From: CAYUUP01 sp964447925
GTDB lineage: Bacteria; Bacillota; Clostridia; Oscillospirales; Oscillospiraceae
Assembly (NCBI GenBank): GCA_964447925.1
Contig: CAYUUP010000022.1
Coordinates: 1 to 19,636 of the forward strand
Length of the DNA: 19,636 nt
Direction: 5' to 3'
Position 1 is the first letter of the stretch. The number at the start of each line of letters is the position of its first letter. The translations under genes were made by a program, and so were the position numbers. Shown here piece by piece: positions 1 to 7,601 of the stretch. The notes under the pieces are model-generated. The model was not told where the DNA came from and did not search any database. It worked only from the letters and a program-made list of their open reading frames with translations.

Positions 1-705
1 CCCATTGAGCATGGGGCGGACATTGTGGTTCACTCCGCCACCAAATTTATCGGCGGCCACGGCACCACCCTAGGGGGTGTGATTGTTGACTCCGGCCATT
101 TCGACTGGGCGGCCTCTGGGCGCTATCCCTGGATTTCTAAATCCAATCCCAGCTATCATGGTGTGAAATTCACCGAAGCCGCAGGCCCCGCTGCCTTCGC
201 AACCTATATCCGGGCCATCCTGCTCCGGGACACCGGCTCCACTATTTCCCCCTTTGCCGCCTTTCTGCTGCTTCAGGGGACGGAAACCCTTTCCCTGCGG
301 CTGGAGCGACACGCTGAAAACACCAAAAAAGTAGTGGAATATCTGGCGAAGCATCCCCAGGTGGAGCGCGTCAACCACCCATCCCTGCCTGACCACCCCG
401 ACCATGCCCTCTATGAAAAATACTTCCCCAATGGCGGTGCCTCCATCTTCACCTTTGAAATCAAGGGCGGCCAGGAGACAGCCCACAAATTCATCGACAA
501 CCTGGAGATCTTCTCCCTGCTGGCCAACGTGGCCGATGTGAAGTCACTGGTCATCCATCCGGCCACCACCACCCACTCCCAGCTCTCCACCGAGGAGCTG
601 GCCGATCAGGGCATCTATCCCAACACCATCCGGCTCTCCATCGGCACCGAGCATATTGATGACATTATTGCCGATCTGGAGCGGGGATTTGCCGCTGTCA
701 GGTGA
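1..705 (+). CDS. O-acetylhomoserine sulfhydrylase (aminocarboxypropyltransferase), 3' part only
   Basis: The gene is cut by the left window edge. The reading frame is open from base 1 and the first visible residues are PIEHGADIVVHSATKFIGGHG. This is the Cys/Met-metabolism PLP-enzyme family. The lysine of SATKF (visible residue 16) should carry the pyridoxal phosphate. The lines GGVIVDSG, a C-terminal SLVIHPATTTHSQ and the ending IRLSIGTEHIDDIIADLERG are typical of enzymes that make homocysteine from O-acetylhomoserine and sulfide. About 234 residues are visible of an expected ~425, so the N-terminal third is missing. A cystathionine synthase/lyase-type activity cannot be strictly excluded, but the SATKFIGGHGTTLGG pattern favours the O-acetylhomoserine branch. 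It lies upstream of metE and metF but is separated from them by a terminator. Family is seen; the substrate is inferred from the family. Confidence 0.92.
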   Translation, partial: PIEHGADIVVHSATKFIGGHGTTLGGVIVDSGHFDWAASGRYPWISKSNPSYHGVKFTEAAGPAAFATYIRAILLRDTGSTISPFAAFLLLQGTETLSLRLERHAENTKKVVEYLAKHPQVERVNHPSLPDHPDHALYEKYFPNGGASIFTFEIKGGQETAHKFIDNLEIFSLLANVADVKSLVIHPATTTHSQLSTEELADQGIYPNTIRLSIGTEHIDDIIADLERGFAAVR

Positions 706-718
706 TCCCGGCGCGGAT

Positions 719-755
719 AGGCGGGATGCACAAGCTGCGTCCCGCCTTTCTCTAT
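719..755 (+). terminator. Rho-independent terminator after the sulfhydrylase gene
   Basis: A 12-bp stem (719-730 AGGCGGGATGCA with 736-747 TGCGTCCCGCCT, one G-U pair) with the 5-nt loop CAAGC is followed by the pyrimidine-rich tract TTTCTCT. It lies 14 bases after the stop codon and separates the sulfhydrylase from the next transcription unit. Confidence 0.8.
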
Positions 756-762
756 TTCATAC

Positions 763-791
763 TTGCTTTTTTGAAAAAAATAGGATATGAT
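763..791 (+). promoter_or_regulatory. Candidate sigma-A promoter for the HD-metE-metF unit
   Basis: TTGCTT at 763-768 and TATGAT at 786-791 are separated by 17 bases in an A/T-rich stretch directly after the terminator. The -10 matches 5 of 6 and the -35 matches 3 of 6 consensus positions. The start codon is only about 30 bases downstream, so there is no room for a riboswitch or T-box in the leader. Confidence 0.45.
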
Positions 792-821
792 AAAAAACAG
801 AACGCAAAAGGAGGCGCTTTT

Positions 822-1367
822 ATGACGCGAGATGATGCCTGGGCGCTGCTGACGGAGTATAATCAGGATGCTTTCCATCTGGAGCATGCCCAGATTATGG
901 AACAGACTATGCGGTATTTCGCTGAAAAGCTGGGCTACGGCAGCGAGGCGGACTTCTGGGGCATTGTGGGGCTGCTCCATGATCTGGATTTTGAGCAGTT
1001 CCCGGAGCAGCACTGCATCAAATCCCAGGAGCTTATGCGGGAGCGGGGAGTGGACGAGCGCATCATTCGGGCCACCGCCAGCCACGGCTACGGCATCACT
1101 GTGGATATCCGGCCGGAACACACCATGGAAAAGGTACTCTATGCCACCGATGAACTCACCGGCCTGATTGGAGCCGTGGCCATCATGCGTCCCTCCAAGA
1201 GCGTACAGGATCTGGAATTAAAATCCGTTAAAAAGAAGTTTAAGAGCAAGGGCTTCGCCGCTGGCTGTTCCCGGGAGGTCATCCAGCGGGGGGCAGATAT
1301 GTTGGGCTGGACACTAGACGAGCTGATTCAGCAGACCATTGACGCTCTGCGGACCTTCCGCCCTTGA
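822..1367 (+). CDS. HD-domain phosphohydrolase-like protein
   Basis: A soluble protein of 181 aa with an HD fold. H22 (LEHAQ), the paired H53-D54 in GLLHDLDFEQ, H64, H88 in TASHGYG and D110 in YATDELTG fit the metal-binding pattern of HD/HDIG-type hydrolases. It resembles the small, uncharacterised HDIG proteins common in Clostridia. The substrate is unknown; nucleotide phosphates are typical for the superfamily, but nothing here proves that. The start ATG at 822 is supported by AAAGGAGG 8-9 bases upstream; an in-frame codon at 702 would lie inside the previous gene's end and the terminator, so it was not used. metE starts 37 bases after its stop, and no terminator lies between, so it is probably the first gene of an operon with metE and metF. 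Confidence 0.85.
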   Translation: MTRDDAWALLTEYNQDAFHLEHAQIMEQTMRYFAEKLGYGSEADFWGIVGLLHDLDFEQFPEQHCIKSQELMRERGVDERIIRATASHGYGITVDIRPEHTMEKVLYATDELTGLIGAVAIMRPSKSVQDLELKSVKKKFKSKGFAAGCSREVIQRGADMLGWTLDELIQQTIDALRTFRP

Positions 1368-1404
1368 CAAAATCAAAAACAGAGCGAGAAAAGGAGTTTT
1401 TACC

Positions 1405-3678
1405 ATGCAGACCTCAGTCATTGGCTTTCCCAGGGTAGGCAGCCTTCGGGAGTTGAAATTTGCTACCGAAAAATTCTTCCGTGGGGAGCGCTCCGCCCAG
1501 GAGCTGGAGGCCGTTGCTGCAGACATTCGCCGCAGCCAATGGCAGCTTCAGCAGCAGGCTGGCATCGGCCTGATCCCATCCAACGACTTTTCCTTCTATG
1601 ACAATCTGTTGGACACGGCGGTACTCTTCAACATCATCCCCCAGCGGTATGCCCAATTGGAGCTATCCCCGCTGGAACGCTACTTTGCCATGGCCCGGGG
1701 TTATCAGGGCGCGGCGGGAGACGTCAAGGCGCTGGCCATGAAAAAGTGGTTTAACACCAACTACCACTACATGGTGCCGGAGATGGAGGACGATGCCGAG
1801 ATCAAGCTGGCCGGGACAAAGCCCTTTGACGAGTATCAGGAGGCGCTGGCCCTGGACGTCCCCACTAAGCCCGTGCTGGCCGGCCCCTTCACACTGCTGA
1901 AACTGGTCCGTCCCACCGGCAGCAAGTCCGCCACAGACTGGACGGATGACGTTATTGCTGCCTATTCCGATGCTCTGGTCAAATTCAGCGCTCTGGGTGT
2001 CCAGTGGGTGCAGCTGGATGAGCCGTATCTGGTACATGACCTGACAGCTGCGGACATCGCCCTGCTGGAAAAGCTGTATCAGGGCATTCTTCCCGCCAAG
2101 GGGAACACCAAAGTTTTGGTGCAGACCTATTTTGGTGACATCCGGGACTGCTATCAAAACCTGCTGGCCTTACCGGTGGATGGTATCGGCCTGGACTTTT
2201 TAGAGGGCCGTCAGTCTGCTGCCCTGGTGAAGAAATACGGTTTTCCCCAGGACAAGGTTCTCTTTGCCGGTTTGGTGAACGGCAAGAATATCTGGCGGAA
2301 TCACTACGCCAAGACGCTGGCAGCGCTGGAGGAGCTGAGAAAGACCGGTGCCGAAATCGTCCTGTCCACCTCCTGCTCCCTGCTCCATGTCCCCTATACC
2401 TTGGCCAACGAGAGCAAGCTCTCCCCGTCTTACACCAGGCACTTCGCCTTTGCAGTGGAAAAGCTGGAGGAGCTGGAGCAGCTGGCCACTCTGGCAGAGG
2501 CGGGTGACCCCGCCGCCCAGCCCGCCTATCAATCCAACGAGGCTCTCTTCCAGGGCCGGGCGGACTGCTCTGACCCGGCAGTACAGGCCCGGGTAGCGGC
2601 CATTCAGGAGAGCGACCTTACCCGTTTGCCCGCCTTCGCTGAGCGGGAGAAAATCCAGAAGGAGGCCTTTAACCTGCCCCTGTTTCCCACCACTACCATC
2701 GGTTCCTTCCCCCAGACCTCCGATGTCAAGGCCAACCGGACAGCGCTGAAAAAGGGCGAGATCACCCCAGAGGAATATAAGGAATTCAACCGGAAGAAGA
2801 TTGCCGAGTGGGTATCCCTCCAGGAGGAACTGGGGCTGGACGTGCTGGTACACGGCGAGTTCGAGCGTAACGACATGGTGGAGTACTTCGGCGAGCAGCT
2901 GAAGGGCTATCTCTTCACTGAGAAGGCTTGGGTGCAGTCCTACGGAACCCGCTGTGTCAAGCCCCCCATCGTCTGGGGCGATGTATCCCGGCCCGGCCCC
3001 ATGACGGTAGAGTGGTCAGTCTATGCCCAGAGCCTGACTCAAAAGCCGGTGAAGGGTATGCTCACCGGCCCGGTGACAATCCTCAACTGGTCCTTCCCCC
3101 GTGAGGATATCTCCATGAAGGAGAGTACCTATCAGATCGCCCTCGCCATCCGGGACGAGGTGCTGGATCTGGAGGCGGGCGGCATCCGCATCATCCAGGT
3201 GGATGAGGCCGCCCTCCGGGAGAAGCTGCCCCTGCGGAAGTCCGACTGGTACAGTGAATATCTGGATTGGGCTATCCCCGCTTTCCGGCTGGTTCACAGC
3301 GGCGTCAAGGCGGAGACGCAGATCCACACCCATATGTGCTACAGCGAGTTTACCGATATCATCCCCGCCATTGACAGCATGGACGCCGATGTTATCACTT
3401 TTGAGGCCAGCCGCTCTGACCTGCTGATTCTGGACTGCCTCCAGAAAAACAACTTCAAGACAGAGGTCGGTCCCGGCGTCTATGATATCCACTCTCCCCG
3501 CGTCCCGCCGGTGGATGAGATCAAATCCGCCCTCCACAAGATGCTCTCCCGCATCCAGCCGGAGAAGCTGTGGGTCAACCCGGACTGCGGCCTGAAGACC
3601 CGGGGCGTCCCGGAGACAGTGGCCAGCCTGACCAATCTGGTGCAGGCGGCAAAGGAGCTGCGGAATGAAAACGTCTGA
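1405..3678 (+). CDS. metE: Cobalamin-independent methionine synthase
   Basis: 5-methyltetrahydropteroyltriglutamate-homocysteine methyltransferase of 757 aa, the usual full length for MetE. It transfers the methyl group of methyl-tetrahydrofolate directly to homocysteine in the cytosol. The N-terminal half opens with IGFPRVGSLRELKFA, and the catalytic half begins near TTIGSFPQTSDVK. The zinc ligands of the family are all present: H643 and C645 in IHTHMCYSEF, E667 in TFEASRSD and C728 in NPDCGLKTRG, each shifted by two from the E. coli numbering. The ATG at 1405 has AAAAGGAG 8 bases upstream; an in-frame codon at 1339 lies inside the HD gene and was rejected. It overlaps metF by 14 bases, which implies translational coupling. 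No SAM, T-box or cobalamin leader fits in the 37-base gap upstream. Confidence 0.98.
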   Translation: MQTSVIGFPRVGSLRELKFATEKFFRGERSAQELEAVAADIRRSQWQLQQQAGIGLIPSNDFSFYDNLLDTAVLFNIIPQRYAQLELSPLERYFAMARGYQGAAGDVKALAMKKWFNTNYHYMVPEMEDDAEIKLAGTKPFDEYQEALALDVPTKPVLAGPFTLLKLVRPTGSKSATDWTDDVIAAYSDALVKFSALGVQWVQLDEPYLVHDLTAADIALLEKLYQGILPAKGNTKVLVQTYFGDIRDCYQNLLALPVDGIGLDFLEGRQSAALVKKYGFPQDKVLFAGLVNGKNIWRNHYAKTLAALEELRKTGAEIVLSTSCSLLHVPYTLANESKLSPSYTRHFAFAVEKLEELEQLATLAEAGDPAAQPAYQSNEALFQGRADCSDPAVQARVAAIQESDLTRLPAFAEREKIQKEAFNLPLFPTTTIGSFPQTSDVKANRTALKKGEITPEEYKEFNRKKIAEWVSLQEELGLDVLVHGEFERNDMVEYFGEQLKGYLFTEKAWVQSYGTRCVKPPIVWGDVSRPGPMTVEWSVYAQSLTQKPVKGMLTGPVTILNWSFPREDISMKESTYQIALAIRDEVLDLEAGGIRIIQVDEAALREKLPLRKSDWYSEYLDWAIPAFRLVHSGVKAETQIHTHMCYSEFTDIIPAIDSMDADVITFEASRSDLLILDCLQKNNFKTEVGPGVYDIHSPRVPPVDEIKSALHKMLSRIQPEKLWVNPDCGLKTRGVPETVASLTNLVQAAKELRNENV

Positions 3679-4528
3679 GCTCTTTGAGCCGGGCAAGCCC
3701 ATCCTGTCCTTTGAGGTTTTTCCCCCCAAGTCCAGCTCCCCAGTGAGTACCATCTACCAGACGCTGGAGGGCCTGCGGGAGTTGTCCCCCGCCTTTATCA
3801 GCGTCACCTACGGGGCCGGCGGCGGGAAGAACAATCAGGAGACATTCCGCATCGCCCGCACCATCCGGGAGGACTGCGGCGTGGAGAGCGTGGTACATCT
3901 GCCATGCATCGGTCTGACCCGGAAGACTGCCGCAGAGAAGCTGGCGGAGCTGCGGGCCATCGGTATAGAAAATATTCTGGCCCTTCGAGGTGACCTGCCG
4001 GAGGGGGAATATGTCCCTGGTGACTTCAAATATGCCTCTGACCTGATCTCCTTCATACGGGAACAGGGGGATTTTGACATTTTGGCCGCCTGCTATCCGG
4101 AAGGCCACACAGAGGCCGACAGCCTGGTGCGGGATATCCGCAACCTGAAGATCAAGGTGGAGGCCGGGGCAAATCACCTGATCTCTCAGCTTTTCTTCGA
4201 CAACAGCTATTTCTACGCTTTTTTAGAGCGGTGCCAGTTGGTGGGCATCAACGTCCCTGTCGAGGCGGGCATCATGCCTGTCACCAACAAGAAGTCCATT
4301 GATCGCATGGCCACTCTCTGCGGGGCCACGGTTCCGAAGAAATTCCGCGCCATGATGGATCGCTATGAGGATGACCCCATTGCCATCCGGGATGCGGGCA
4401 TCGCCTACGCGGTAGACCAAATTGTGGATTTGATTGCCCAGGGGGTGGACGGCATCCACCTCTACACCATGAACAACCCCTATGTGGCTCGGAAGATCCA
4501 TGAGGCCGTACAGAGCCTCATCAGCTGA
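3665..4528 (+). CDS. metF: 5,10-methylenetetrahydrofolate reductase
   Basis: A flavoprotein of 287 aa that reduces methylene-tetrahydrofolate to methyl-tetrahydrofolate, the methyl donor used by MetE. The N-terminal FEVFPPK, the SVTYGAGGG segment, LALRGD, a Q in ISQLFFDN and the late GVDGIHLYTMN are family hallmarks. Length is normal for the bacterial catalytic domain with no regulatory extension. The start ATG at 3665 lies within the last codons of metE (14-base overlap), preceded by AAAGGAG at 3651-3657, about 7 bases upstream. The overlap and order place reductase and synthase in one transcript, so methyl-donor formation and use are made together. A strong hairpin follows 15 bases after the stop. 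Confidence 0.97.
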   Translation: MKTSELFEPGKPILSFEVFPPKSSSPVSTIYQTLEGLRELSPAFISVTYGAGGGKNNQETFRIARTIREDCGVESVVHLPCIGLTRKTAAEKLAELRAIGIENILALRGDLPEGEYVPGDFKYASDLISFIREQGDFDILAACYPEGHTEADSLVRDIRNLKIKVEAGANHLISQLFFDNSYFYAFLERCQLVGINVPVEAGIMPVTNKKSIDRMATLCGATVPKKFRAMMDRYEDDPIAIRDAGIAYAVDQIVDLIAQGVDGIHLYTMNNPYVARKIHEAVQSLIS

Positions 4529-4543
4529 CGGCAGGGAACTGAC

Positions 4544-4587
4544 AACAGGGCGGCGGTACGCAGAGATGCGTACCGCCGCCCTGTTTG
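4544..4587 (+). terminator. Strong hairpin terminator after metF
   Basis: A perfect 19-bp stem (4544-4562 paired with 4567-4585, arms ending AACAGGG and CCCTGTT) is closed by a GAGA tetraloop. Only three T follow, so the U-tract is short, but the stem is long and G/C-rich and sits between metF and the next promoter. Its near-symmetry would also make it active on the minus strand. Confidence 0.75.
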
Positions 4588-4607
4588 CGGAAATCCGCGG
4601 CTGGGAT

Positions 4608-4635
4608 TTGACAAAACAAAAACTTGTGATATACT
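4608..4635 (+). promoter_or_regulatory. Promoter of the sufCB-like operon
   Basis: A perfect -35 TTGACA at 4608-4613 is followed after 16 bases by TATACT at 4630-4635, with an extended -10 TG at 4627-4628. The leader to the ATG at 4698 is about 55 bases and contains AACAGGAGGC as ribosome binding site. No classical operator palindrome is seen in the leader. Confidence 0.7.
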
Positions 4636-4697
4636 TGGTGTGTAAAATGACCATTGCGGGAAAGAGCTGCCCCGCTGAATAACAGGAGGCATACAAT

Positions 4698-5441
4698 ATG
4701 CTCACACTGGAACACGTCTCCTTTGACGTGCCGGAGGCCACCGGCCAGCGGGAGATCATTCACGACATAAGTCTCTCCATTGATGACCACAAATTTGTGG
4801 TGATTACCGGCCCCAACGGTGGCGGCAAGTCTACCCTTGCCAGACTGATTGCCGGAATTGAGAAGCCCACCTCGGGGAAAATCTGCTTTCGGGGGGAGGA
4901 TATCACTAACCTCTCCATTACGGATCGGGCCAATGCCGGAATCAGCTATGCCTTCCAGCAGCCGGTGCGCTTCAAGGGCATCCAGGTCATTGACCTGCTG
5001 CGGCTGGCGGCCAAGAAGAAACTCTCTGTGACCGATGCCTGCAATTATCTCTCCGACGTGGGGCTGTGCGCCCGGGACTATATCCACCGGGAGGTCAACG
5101 CCAGCCTGTCAGGCGGTGAGCTGAAGCGCATCGAGATCGCAACTGTCACCGCCCGGGGTACGAAACTCTCCATCTTTGACGAGCCGGAGGCGGGCATCGA
5201 CCTCTGGAGTTTTCAGAATTTAATTCGGGTCTTTGAGCGGATGCGGGAAACCACCCAAGGATCGGTGCTGATCATCTCCCACCAGGAGCGTATTCTTGAC
5301 ATCGCTGACGAGATCATCGTGCTGGATCAGGGGCGCATTACCCAGCAGGGGCCGAGAGAGCAGATACTGCCCACCCTGCTGGGGACAGTATCCGCCACGG
5401 GAGCCTGCGAAAAGCTGGCCTGGGAAGGGGGCAAGTGCTGA
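4698..5441 (+). CDS. sufC: SufC-like ABC ATPase of Fe-S cluster assembly
   Basis: A soluble ABC-type ATPase of 247 aa. Walker A is GPNGGGKST (residues 38-46), the signature is LSGGELKR (137-144), Walker B runs LSIFDEPEAGIDLW (157-170), and the H-loop histidine is H195 in IISHQER. The FQQPVRFKG Q-loop region and the DEPEAGID form are typical of SufC proteins of anaerobes and archaea, not of transport ATPases. No membrane partner is nearby. The next gene is a SufB/D-like scaffold whose ATG shares one base with this stop codon (TGATG), so the two are certainly cotranscribed. SufC is expected to power cluster formation on the SufB-like partner. ATG at 4698 has AGGAGG about 9 bases upstream. Function is by family and context. 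Confidence 0.92.
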   Translation: MLTLEHVSFDVPEATGQREIIHDISLSIDDHKFVVITGPNGGGKSTLARLIAGIEKPTSGKICFRGEDITNLSITDRANAGISYAFQQPVRFKGIQVIDLLRLAAKKKLSVTDACNYLSDVGLCARDYIHREVNASLSGGELKRIEIATVTARGTKLSIFDEPEAGIDLWSFQNLIRVFERMRETTQGSVLIISHQERILDIADEIIVLDQGRITQQGPREQILPTLLGTVSATGACEKLAWEGGKC

Positions 5442-6358
5442 TGGATTCCATCCAGGCGCATATTTTAGAGGAGATTGCCGGTCTCCACGGCATCCCGGAA
5501 GGGGCCTACAACATCCGGGCTAACGGCAAGCTGGATGCCCGGAATACCACCGCGAATATCGACATTGTCAGCAAGACCGATGTGTCCGGCATTGACATCC
5601 ATATTCGCCCCGGAACCAAGAAGGAAAGCGTCCACATCCCTGTGATACTCAGCGAGAGTGGTCTCACCGATGTGGTATATAACGACTTCTATATTGGGGC
5701 AGATAGCGATGTGGTCATTATAGCGGGCTGTGGCATCCACAACTGCGGCGCACAGGACTCCCAGCACGATGGCATCCACCGCTTCTATCTGGGCAAAAAC
5801 GCCAAGGTTCGCTATGTGGAGAAACATTACGGCGAGGGGGATGGCACGGGTAAACGCATCCTGAACCCCGTCACCGAGGTCTATCAGGATGAGGGCAGTT
5901 CCATGGAGATGGAGATGGTGCAAATTCGGGGGGTGGACTCCACTCTGCGCACCACTGTGGCCGATCTGGCAGCCGGCGCCCGGCTGGTGGTCCGGGAGCG
6001 GCTGCTGACTCACGGCAGCCAACAGGCTACCAGCGACTACCGTGTTTCCCTCAACGGCTCCGGGGCCAGCGCCGATGTGGTGTCCCGCTCGGTGGCCCAG
6101 GACAACTCCTATCAGAAGTTTGACTCCCGCATCATCGGCAACGCCCCATGCAGCGGACACACCGAGTGTGACGCCATCATCATGGGCAATGCCCACATCC
6201 TGGCCATCCCCCAGCTGGAGGCCAATGATCTGGATGCTGCCCTGATCCACGAGGCCGCCATTGGCAAAATCGCCGGGGAGCAGATCATCAAGCTGATGAC
6301 CCTGGGTCTCACCGAGACGGAGGCGGAGGAGCAGATTATCAGCGGCTTTTTGAAATGA
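5441..6358 (+). CDS. sufB: SufB/SufD-family Fe-S cluster scaffold protein
   Basis: A protein of 305 aa, clearly shorter than classical SufB (~470 aa), matching the small SufB/D-type proteins that pair with a single SufC in anaerobes. The beta-helix core shows IIAGCGIHNCGAQDSQHDGIH, and the C-terminal part has NAPCSGHTECDAIIMG, then LIHEAAIGKIAGEQI, equivalent to the HEA...SKI motif of SufB. C-rich and H-rich positions here could bind a nascent cluster or persulfide. ATG at 5441 overlaps the sufC stop by one base; an in-frame GTG at 5435 is possible. No sufS, sufU or sufD is in the following sequence, so the sulfur donor must be encoded elsewhere. Assigning it as B rather than D rests on it being the only scaffold gene in the pair. 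Confidence 0.88.
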   Translation: MDSIQAHILEEIAGLHGIPEGAYNIRANGKLDARNTTANIDIVSKTDVSGIDIHIRPGTKKESVHIPVILSESGLTDVVYNDFYIGADSDVVIIAGCGIHNCGAQDSQHDGIHRFYLGKNAKVRYVEKHYGEGDGTGKRILNPVTEVYQDEGSSMEMEMVQIRGVDSTLRTTVADLAAGARLVVRERLLTHGSQQATSDYRVSLNGSGASADVVSRSVAQDNSYQKFDSRIIGNAPCSGHTECDAIIMGNAHILAIPQLEANDLDAALIHEAAIGKIAGEQIIKLMTLGLTETEAEEQIISGFLK

Positions 6359-6366
6359 TTGAAACC

Positions 6367-6401
6367 GGGGCTGTAGCGAAACAAAGGTCAGCTACAGCCC
6401 C
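6367..6401. terminator. Hairpin between convergent sufB and PTS IIC-like genes
   Basis: An 11-bp perfect stem, GGGGCTGTAGC (6367-6377) with GCTACAGCCCC (6391-6401), loop of 13 bases. It lies 8 bases after the sufB stop and 25 bases from the stop of the opposing gene, so it probably ends transcription from both sides. U-tracts are weak on both strands. Confidence 0.6.
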
Positions 6402-6426
6402 AAAATCGTCCGTCCCCTCCACTGGC

Positions 6427-7485
6427 TTACCTCAATGTCAAATCCCCCTCCTTAATCCAGCCCCACGTCCGCAGAACCAGACTAAAGGCCCAGCTCAGCA
6501 CGGCAGGCAACACAAAGCAGATGAGAATCAGTCCCAGCCAGTCGAAGGCGGTGATGGATGTCTTAAGACCCTGGGCGATATCGTTGACCCAGCCTGTGTA
6601 GACGCCAATCTGCCCCACCAGTCCGCAGGTACCCATACCGGAGGACACCGCAGCCCCGTTCATTTCCAGCCGGAATACGCAGGTTGCCAGGGGGCCGGTG
6701 ATGGCAGAGGCCAACGTGGGGGGGATCCAAATTCTGGGATTCTTGACAATATTCCCCATTTGGAGCATGGAGGTGCCCAGGCCTTGGCTCACCAGTCCGC
6801 CCCAGCGGTTCTCCCGGAAGCTCATCACGGCAAAGCCCACCATCTGAGCGCAGCAGCCCGCTACGGCTGCGCCTCCTGCCAGCCCAGTCAACCCCAGCAC
6901 AGTGCAGATGGCGGCGGAGGAGATGGGCAGCGTCAGAGCCACGCCCACCAGCACAGAGACGGCAATACCCATCAGGAAGGGCTGCAGGTCGGTAGCCCAC
7001 ATGATAAGCTGCCCCAGGGCGGAGGCAACACGCCCCACTGGCGGGGCAATGAGAGAAGAAAGTATCACGCCCACGGCAATGGTGATGGCGGGGGTCACAA
7101 GGATGTCGATCTTTGTCTCCCCAGACACCGCCTTGCCGCACTCGGCGGCAATTATGGCAATAATTAGCACCGCCAGCGGCCCGCCTGCCCCGCCCAGGGA
7201 ATTTGCGGCGTTGCCCACGGCAATGAGGGAGAAGAGTACCAGCGGCGGCGCCCCCAATGCCAATCCGATGGCCACGGCCATGGCCGGGCCGGACATAACG
7301 GTGGCATAGTCACCCATAGTCTCCAGATAACCGATGCCCGTCTGCTGGCCAATTGTCTTGATGATGGTGCCAATGAGCAGCGAGGCAAAGAGGCCCTGGG
7401 CCATGGCGGACAAGGCATCAATTCCGTAGCGTTTGGCAGATATTTCTATGTTTTTCCGCTTGAGGAATTCCTTGATTTTTGACAT
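6427..7485 (-). CDS. Stand-alone PTS EIIC-like membrane protein (PTS_EIIC_2 / PfoR-like)
   Basis: An integral membrane protein of 352 aa with about eight to ten hydrophobic segments and a basic N-terminus (MSKIKEFLKRKN). It matches the PTS_EIIC_2 family, which includes PfoR of Clostridium perfringens: GIDALSAMAQGLFASLLIGTI, LGAPPLVLFS, SGETKIDILVTP and MGTCGLVGQIG look characteristic. No EIIA, EIIB or HPr gene is adjacent, so sugar phosphorylation is not shown; it may be an orphan transporter or a membrane-bound sensor. Start: ATG codons at 7491 and 7485 are in frame. AAGGAG at 7495-7500 lies only 3 bases from the first but 9 from the second, so 7485 is preferred. Its promoter is a perfect consensus with a 28-bp palindrome beneath it, implying tight control by a dedicated repressor. 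Confidence 0.85.
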   Translation of the reverse strand: MSKIKEFLKRKNIEISAKRYGIDALSAMAQGLFASLLIGTIIKTIGQQTGIGYLETMGDYATVMSGPAMAVAIGLALGAPPLVLFSLIAVGNAANSLGGAGGPLAVLIIAIIAAECGKAVSGETKIDILVTPAITIAVGVILSSLIAPPVGRVASALGQLIMWATDLQPFLMGIAVSVLVGVALTLPISSAAICTVLGLTGLAGGAAVAGCCAQMVGFAVMSFRENRWGGLVSQGLGTSMLQMGNIVKNPRIWIPPTLASAITGPLATCVFRLEMNGAAVSSGMGTCGLVGQIGVYTGWVNDIAQGLKTSITAFDWLGLILICFVLPAVLSWAFSLVLRTWGWIKEGDLTLR

Positions 7486-7520
7486 ATTCATCCGCTCCTT
7501 TTAACAATGCCAGTTTTATG

Positions 7521-7548
7521 ACAGTCATATGTCATGACATATGACTGT
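7521..7548. promoter_or_regulatory. 28-bp perfect palindrome, candidate repressor operator
   Basis: The half-site ACAGTCATATGTCA (7521-7534) is followed directly by its exact reverse complement (7535-7548), with no spacer. It begins immediately after the -10 box of the minus-strand promoter and so covers about -7 to +21, the classic position for a blocking repressor. A dimeric TetR-, GntR- or MarR-like protein is the natural candidate, but no regulator gene is in the window. As RNA it would also form a 12- to 14-bp hairpin at the 5' end of the transcript. Confidence 0.8.
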
Positions 7549-7577
7549 ATTATATGGCAACCCCAGGCAGTTGTCAA
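7549..7577 (-). promoter_or_regulatory. Perfect-consensus sigma-A promoter of the PTS IIC-like gene
   Basis: Read on the minus strand, TTGACA (7577-7572) and TATAAT (7554-7549) are exactly 17 bases apart. Both hexamers match consensus 6 of 6. Such a strong promoter normally needs a repressor, which fits the palindrome that starts at the very next base. Confidence 0.85.
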
Positions 7578-7601
7578 GGATTTTTCTCAAAAGGCAAGAA
7601 G

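Noticed and set aside
4636..4697. Riboswitch or IscR-like operator in the sufCB leader
   Set aside because: The leader is about 55 bases with no stable stem or inverted repeat beyond the preceding terminator.
6355..7167. Plus-strand open frame of 270 codons opposite the PTS IIC-like gene
   Set aside because: Composition (His, Gly, Gln-rich, no hydrophobic core) is that of an antisense shadow of a membrane protein gene in GC-rich DNA. It also starts within the sufB end and crosses the hairpin.
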